Part shown: positions 60,115-64,000 of the stretch, piece after piece
How the letters are laid out: each line of letters opens with the position of its first letter
Position numbering within the stretch: the first letter of the stretch is position 1
NCBI GenBank assembly: GCA_910588685.1
Contig: CAJUPX010000004.1
Location: 1-64,000 of the forward strand
DNA: 64,000 bases
Direction of reading: 5' to 3'
From: an uncultured Christensenellaceae bacterium
Lineage (GTDB): Bacteria > Bacillota > Clostridia > Christensenellales > Borkfalkiaceae
Notes under the pieces: model-generated
Told to the model about the DNA's origin: nothing
Databases searched by the model: none
Seen by the model: the letters and a program-made list of their open reading frames with translations, nothing else
Made by a program: the position numbers and the translations under genes

Positions 60115-60118
60115 CTGT

Positions 60119-60306
60119 ATGGATAACGGAGCAATGGAAAACTTCTTCGGAAGATTAAAGGTTTAAATGATCTACGGAGAGAAATTCTCTTCGTTTGAAA
60201 ACTTTATAACGAAACTTCACGAATACATTTCTTACTACAACAACGAACATATTATTTTAACCTGAAAATGAATCCGGTGCAATTCCGAACTCAATCTCAA
60301 TTATAA
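60119..60306 (+). pseudogene. IS150 orfB transposase C-terminal remnant
   Basis: MDNGAMENFFGRLK is the DDE-transposase region with the third acidic residue (E in MENFF). FENFITKLHEYISYYNNEH and MNPVQFRTQSQL follow. It is interrupted by stops (after RLKV, and near LT) and one frame change, so it is inactive. Confidence 0.85.
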
Positions 60307-60362
60307 TTATTTAATTTTTTGTCCAAACTTTGGGGTTCACTTCATTTTTGACGGCTTTTAAA

Positions 60363-60848
60363 TTAATCTTTTCTTACGCCGATTATGTGTAAACCGCGTA
60401 CTTTTGCAAAATTATAAGAGTAGAGGGGTTTGTTAAATGCATCGTACGAGTGTGCGGCAACGAGTATGCGTCCGCCCGAAACGCTTACAACTACGGGTGA
60501 ATGATAAAAGTCGCCGGTGGCGTTGCCGAGCTGAACAATATCGCCTACTTCCAGCTTATCAAGAGGAACAACCTTTGCGTACGGTCCCGCGCCTTCGTTG
60601 GAAGTTAAAAAATTATAGAGGTATTCAACGCCCGTCCAAGATGCCGTTCTGTCGTTTGCGGATTTGTAAAACCAGCCCAAAACCGGTGTGTAATTCATTA
60701 CGCCCGCGCCGGCATAAATGCACTGCGAGGCGAAGTTTGTGCAGTCGCCGCCTATTCTGCTGAAATCGTAAAAGGCGGGGTTTCTTTTAAAAGCCCATTT
60801 TTTTGCATAGGCAAGGGCGGCTTGCCTGTCGTAAACTAATTCTTGCAT
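60363..60848 (-). CDS. Amidase-domain (Amidase_6) protein
   Basis: A 161-residue protein that is one Amidase_6-type domain: YDRQAALAYAKKWAFKRNPAF at the start, catalytic Cys in GGDCTNFASQCIYAG, and His in FYHSPVVV and AHSYD. Papain-like amidases of this type act on cell-wall or peptide substrates. There is no signal peptide, unlike many relatives, so its location is unclear. A TATTAT box lies only five bases upstream of the ATG and the ribosome site is poor. Confidence 0.85.
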   Translation of the reverse strand: MQELVYDRQAALAYAKKWAFKRNPAFYDFSRIGGDCTNFASQCIYAGAGVMNYTPVLGWFYKSANDRTASWTGVEYLYNFLTSNEGAGPYAKVVPLDKLEVGDIVQLGNATGDFYHSPVVVSVSGGRILVAAHSYDAFNKPLYSYNFAKVRGLHIIGVRKD

Positions 60849-60956
60849 ACTCTATAATATGCGCAGGTGAACCGCGCGGTGAACGGCGCAAGCGTTTGAC
60901 ATTTTGGTTTGCATTGTATATAATGGTTATATGGGTAACCAAACCCAAGCGATACA

Positions 60957-61066
60957 CCGTGAAAAGCGCTTTTGTGCTCTATCTGCGTTAAACTCATTTA
61001 TTGTAGCGTCTACTACAATTACACTCGTTTGCCTTGATATAGCAAACAAAATCGCTAATTTCACGG
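60957..61066. repeat. Dispersed intergenic element, probable copy C
   Basis: A 110-bp element with inverted ends (CCGTGAAAAGCG at 60957-60968 and CGCTAATTTCACGG at 61053-61066). A hairpin TTGTAG-CGTCTA-CTACAA (61001-61018) again has a six-base loop. CTCGTTTGCCTTGA after the hairpin corresponds to CTCGCGCGCCTTGA in copy A. It lies in the 370-base gap before the LOG-like gene, which otherwise holds no gene. Confidence 0.45.
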
Positions 61067-61222
61067 CGCACGGCGTTTTTACGGAGCAAAATCGCAAGGG
61101 GATACGCACGAAACGGCACGAAAGCGTGTTGAACACACGCCGAGGGGCGGTTTGGGCGTATAGACTGCGATTGTGCCCCTAAAAATGTATCTTTTGGGGT
61201 TGTTACCCGTAAGGAGTTTTAA

Positions 61223-61807
61223 ATGAAAATCTGTGTATTCGGCGCGGCAAGCGCACATATAGACGATAATTATATAAAAGAGGTGGAGGAGCTCGGCACG
61301 AAAATGGCAGCCCGCGGGCACTCGCTCGTGTTCGGTGCGGGCGGTACGGGGCTTATGGGCGCGGCTGCACGCGGGGTAAAGTCCGGCGGCGGATACGTGC
61401 ACGGCGTAATCCCGCACTTTTTCAGAGAGGAAAAAGTAGAGTTAATCTATGAAAACTGCGATAAAATAACGTATACCGAGGATATGTCGGAGCGTAAACG
61501 CACAATGGAGGACGAAGCGGACGCATTTATAATCGCGCCCGGCGGAGTTGGCACGTTTGAGGAGTTTTTTGAAGTTTTAACCTTAAAGCAGCTCGGCAGG
61601 CACGGCAAGGCGATAGCAATTTTCAATATAAACGGCTACTACGACGACCTTGAAAAATTTATGAGATGCGTGGCGGAGCGTAAATTTATAACCTACGACA
61701 CAAACGCAATGTGCGAGTATTTTACGGACGCCGACGAAATACTTGACTATCTTGAAAATTACAAGCCGTCTAAAACGCCCTGGCGCAAGCTCAAAACGGG
61801 GGACTGA
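61223..61807 (+). CDS. LOG family (TIGR00730) nucleotide phosphoribohydrolase
   Basis: A 194-residue Rossmann-fold protein with GAGGTGLMGAAARG and the LOG signature RKRTM plus PGGVGTFEEFFEVLT. In plants and several bacteria LOG proteins release cytokinin-like bases from nucleoside monophosphates; in most bacteria they are general nucleotide hydrolases. AAGGAG precedes the ATG. It overlaps the phosphatase gene by one base (TGATG). Confidence 0.9.
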   Translation: MKICVFGAASAHIDDNYIKEVEELGTKMAARGHSLVFGAGGTGLMGAAARGVKSGGGYVHGVIPHFFREEKVELIYENCDKITYTEDMSERKRTMEDEADAFIIAPGGVGTFEEFFEVLTLKQLGRHGKAIAIFNINGYYDDLEKFMRCVAERKFITYDTNAMCEYFTDADEILDYLENYKPSKTPWRKLKTGD

Positions 61808-62292
61808 TGATAAGCGTAAATTTTGTTTGCCTCGGCAATATATGCCGTTCGCCGATGGCAGAGCTCATTTTTAAAAAGCTTGTGGAGGAGCGCGGGTTAA
61901 GCGGCAGTTTTGAAATAACCTCGCGCGGGACGTCCGATTACGAGGAGGGCAACGGAATTTATCCGTCTGCCAAAAAGACGCTTGAAAAGCACGGAATATC
62001 CGGAACTCACGTGTCCCGCCAGCTTACAAAAAAGGACGTAATAAACAGCGATTACGTTTTGGTTATGGACAGCTCTAATTTAATGGACGTTTTAAGGCTT
62101 ACGGGCGGAGAGTACGGTGAAAAAATATTTAAGCTGTGCTCTTTCACGTCAAAGCCGCGCGACGTTGCCGACCCCTGGTACACCCGCGATTTTGAAAAGG
62201 CGTATTCAGATATTACGGACGGCTGCGCCTGTTTTCTCGAACGGGTGTTAAATGAGCGCGCTGAAGAAATAGCCTACGATAAAAGACATTAA
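61807..62292 (+). CDS. Low-molecular-weight protein tyrosine phosphatase
   Basis: A 161-residue phosphatase. The P-loop CLGNICRS (Cys8 to Ser15) and the general acid Asp in DVADPWYTRDF are intact. Such enzymes reverse tyrosine phosphorylation, often of polysaccharide-export kinases. Its ATG overlaps the LOG gene stop. Confidence 0.93.
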   Translation: MISVNFVCLGNICRSPMAELIFKKLVEERGLSGSFEITSRGTSDYEEGNGIYPSAKKTLEKHGISGTHVSRQLTKKDVINSDYVLVMDSSNLMDVLRLTGGEYGEKIFKLCSFTSKPRDVADPWYTRDFEKAYSDITDGCACFLERVLNERAEEIAYDKRH

Positions 62293-62298
62293 AATATA

Positions 62299-62329
62299 AC
62301 GCCGCCGAAGTTTTAAACTTCGGCGGCGT
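62299..62329 (+). terminator. Terminator of the LOG-phosphatase operon
   Basis: A 14-bp stem (ACGCCGCCGAAGTT arm) followed by AATTTATAAT. It is GC-rich and palindromic. Confidence 0.8.
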
Positions 62330-62359
62330 AATTTATAATATAATTGATTTAAAAATAAA

Positions 62360-62386
62360 ACTCCCGCTTGTCATAAGAGCGGGAGT
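62360..62386 (-). terminator. Terminator of the degV gene
   Basis: On the minus strand ACTCCCGCT/AGCGGGAGT is followed by TTTTATTTTT. Confidence 0.8.
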
Positions 62387-62446
62387 ATACTTAATACCCG
62401 TACCGTACAGCCATAAAACAGTCGGGGTTAAGCCGGATTGTCTACT

Positions 62447-63388
62447 TTAAATTTTTTGGACGGCGGGAGAAGAGAGTTTTTTTTTGAACGGTGACGTTGC
62501 AACGCCCGTTATCCTGTCTTTTCCGTAGAAGAAGAGGGCAACCGTTCCGGGACCTGCGTGTATTCCCGTACATATATCGTAATACTCTATGATAAGGTCT
62601 TTTACGCCGTATTCCTTAATGAGCCCGGCAAGGTAAAGCGCGTCCTCCTCGCAGTCGGCGTGCGTTATTGCAACCGTTTGGTTTTCGGGCTCGGTTACGC
62701 GTTTTGCAAACTCCTGCGCAATAGTCTGAAGCGCTTTTTTTCTGCCGCGCTCCTTGCCCCACATAGCAAGCTTTGCGGGTTTTGCGTCGTTAGCCCAGAG
62801 AATGGGTTTGATGTTTAAAATAGTGCCCGCAATAGCTGCGAGCGCTGAAACTCTTCCGCCCTTTCTGAGATATTTCAAATCGCCAACCGTAACAAGGCTG
62901 TTAATTTTATAGGCGTTGTTTTTAACCCATTCGGCGCAGGTCTCGGCGCTTTCGCCCATTGCCCTTAAATCGGCTACGCGCAGAGCCAGAAGTCCCTGAC
63001 CCATACTTGCGTTGGCGCTGTCGCATACGTAAAGCCGCGAAGAATACTTTTCTTCAAGCTCCTTTTTTGCTTTGAGCGCTTCGTTATGCGTTCCGCTCAT
63101 ACCGGAAGTTATGGTTATGAGCACTGCGTCGCGTCCGCTCTCAAGCGTGGGCGCTATCGCGTTTATAAATCTCTCCGCGCCGACGAGCGAGGTTTTTACG
63201 TCCGCGCCGGCACGCATTTCATCGTAGAATTTTTTTGCCGTGTCGGAAAAATTTTCTTCCGCGTTGTAGCAAAGTCTTTCCGCGCCGTTTACCGTGCAGG
63301 TGTAAGATATAACGCGGATATCGTATTTTTTTACAAGCTCGTCGGGTATGTTAGCCGACGAGTCAACATAAATATCGAATAAATTCAT
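62447..63388 (-). CDS. DegV family fatty-acid-binding protein
   Basis: A 313-residue DegV protein: DSSANIPDEL at the N terminus, TITSGMSGTHNEA in the middle and KPILWAND plus a C-terminal HAGPGTVALFFYG. DegV/FakB proteins hold a fatty acid for phosphorylation by FakA; binding here is inferred from the family. No fakA lies in the window. It is alone on its strand with a terminator behind. Confidence 0.93.
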   Translation of the reverse strand: MNLFDIYVDSSANIPDELVKKYDIRVISYTCTVNGAERLCYNAEENFSDTAKKFYDEMRAGADVKTSLVGAERFINAIAPTLESGRDAVLITITSGMSGTHNEALKAKKELEEKYSSRLYVCDSANASMGQGLLALRVADLRAMGESAETCAEWVKNNAYKINSLVTVGDLKYLRKGGRVSALAAIAGTILNIKPILWANDAKPAKLAMWGKERGRKKALQTIAQEFAKRVTEPENQTVAITHADCEEDALYLAGLIKEYGVKDLIIEYYDICTGIHAGPGTVALFFYGKDRITGVATSPFKKKLSSPAVQKI

Positions 63389-63583
63389 AAAATCATCTCC
63401 GAAAATTTGGTTGTTGCGTATGCAATTCGATTACGCTATTATTATGGTACCAAAAGTTGAAAAATACAACCTAATTTATTCAAAATGCGCTCCACTAAAA
63501 AATTTTACGGGTAAACTGTGCGGTTTAACAACTCTACCATTAAAATTTCATTCTCTACTCACGGTAGAATTTGGTTATTTTGC

Positions 63584-63619
63584 TTGTATTTTTAGCGAAT
63601 ATGTGCTAAAATAGCCGTA
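63584..63619 (+). promoter_or_regulatory. Leaderless-type promoter of the terminal XRE gene
   Basis: TTGTAT (63584-63589), 17 bases, TAAAAT (63607-63612), six bases, ATG at 63619. The expected +1 is the A of the start codon. Confidence 0.65.
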
Positions 63620-64000
63620 TGGAAGATGTAAAAGATATAATTGCCAAAAATCTTGTTGAGCTGCGAATCCGCGCAAAGCTTACGCAAATACAGCTTGCAA
63701 ATATGCTGAATTATTCGGATAAAGCCGTTTCCAAATGGGAGCGCGGCGACGCCGTGCCCGATTTGCGAGTGCTTATAAAGCTTTCGGAAATATACGGAGT
63801 AACCGTTGACGATATAGTAAAATCCAAGGATATAACTTTAAAGGTTCACCCCAAAAAGCTTATTACCGGCAAGCGCGGATTTGTGGTTGCAATGTCTTCG
63901 GTGCTTGTCTGGTTTGTGGCTACGATAATTTTTATAGTACTGTTTTCATTCCCCGTTACGCAGAAATATGCCTATCTGGTGTTTGTGTGCGCAACCTTGC
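63619..64000 (+). CDS. XRE regulator with membrane helices (cut by window end)
   Basis: At least 127 residues, running off the window. An N-terminal XRE helix-turn-helix (about 8-65, LTQIQLANMLNYSDKAVSKWERG) is followed by a basic linker and the start of a hydrophobic segment (FVVAMSSVLVWFVATIIFIVL) and more. Proteins of this type have a cytoplasmic DNA-binding head and several membrane helices, and are frequent in Clostridia. No ribosome site precedes the ATG; a TAAAAT box lies six bases before it. Confidence 0.85.
   Translation, partial: MEDVKDIIAKNLVELRIRAKLTQIQLANMLNYSDKAVSKWERGDAVPDLRVLIKLSEIYGVTVDDIVKSKDITLKVHPKKLITGKRGFVVAMSSVLVWFVATIIFIVLFSFPVTQKYAYLVFVCATL

Larger units (their letters stand above)
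60014..60339 (+). mobile_element. Deleted IS150-type (IS3 family) element, 326 bp
   Basis: Inverted ends TGCACCCCAAAAGTTAGACAA (split over 60014-60034) and, at 60319-60339, its imperfect complement (TGAACCCC... GGACAA when reversed) bound the element. Inside are the first 19 codons of orfA (60055-60114) and the last part of orfB (60119-60306), with everything between deleted. No target duplication is obvious. Confidence 0.8.

Noticed and set aside
60846..60882. Amidase gene as a leaderless transcript
   Set aside because: TATTAT ends five bases before the ATG, but the -35 region is poor.
60904..61182. A 92-residue open frame across the gap before the LOG gene
   Set aside because: It runs through the inverted-repeat element, has no ribosome site and a random composition.
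1..64000. CRISPR array, rRNA genes, replication origin
   Set aside because: No regularly spaced direct repeats, no rRNA sequence and no DnaA-box cluster were found on reading.

Overview
The window looks like chromosomal DNA of an anaerobic Gram-positive bacterium of the Bacillota (Clostridia-like, probably gut-associated). The evidence is gene content and order: the dgt-dnaG-rpoD-trmK-nif3 block, secG-rnr-smpB, a CdaA diadenylate cyclase, an ECF transporter module, one giant pyruvate:ferredoxin oxidoreductase and no visible aerobic metabolism. Most genes have strong AGGAGG-type ribosome sites, but several start without one. No taxonomic search was possible, so the assignment is inference.

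Left part (1-23.4 kb). A tRNA-Ser(GCU) is followed by an SGNH hydrolase, a LemA/DUF2207 pair, a Nudix hydrolase and a UDP-sugar pyrophosphorylase. A methionine unit (metY-metA) and a secG / rnr-smpB stretch follow. An accessory patch (11.6-13.9 kb) carries a small DUF6809-like protein and an exported papain-like hydrolase coupled to a four-helix membrane protein. Glycolytic genes gpmI, tpiA, pgk and pgi are interspersed with an XRE regulator divergent from a membrane protein, a Dda/RecD-like helicase and an alpha/beta hydrolase.

Middle part (23.4-52.4 kb). This holds nifJ, a fused EcfA1-EcfA2 ATPase with EcfT and truA, then mnmE-lysR-holA. cdaA is followed by a 35-residue membrane micropeptide where CdaR usually sits, then a DUF1015 protein, an aspartokinase and an MBL-like pseudoenzyme. 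A tightly overlapped shikimate operon (aroC-aroB-aroE-aroQ-aroK-SDR) and the dgt-dnaG-rpoD-trmK-nif3-zinc-ribbon operon follow. Then come a free-standing ~93-nt structured RNA of unknown class, a second SGNH hydrolase and a family 2 glycosyltransferase.

Right part (52.4-64 kb). An archaeal-type AspRS is followed by a 4-kb phage remnant (NinB-like, HNH, SSB, virion-like coiled coil, tail of a polyvalent protein). A 6S-like RNA gene adjoins it. Next are an Lsa-type ABC-F gene with a six-codon leader peptide and attenuator, tRNA-Glu(CUC), a deleted IS150-type element, an amidase-domain protein, a LOG-like protein, a low-molecular-weight tyrosine phosphatase, a DegV protein and a truncated XRE-membrane protein.

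Cross-cutting signals. Four genes (EamA transporter, helicase, mnmE, terminal XRE) have a TTG-N17-TATAAT-like promoter whose +1 falls on or next to the start codon, so they look leaderless. A family of roughly 104-124 bp intergenic elements with terminal inverted repeats and a conserved six-base-loop hairpin appears at least three times. Two identical TTGTC-N9-GACAA palindromes lie between the XRE regulator and its divergent membrane gene.
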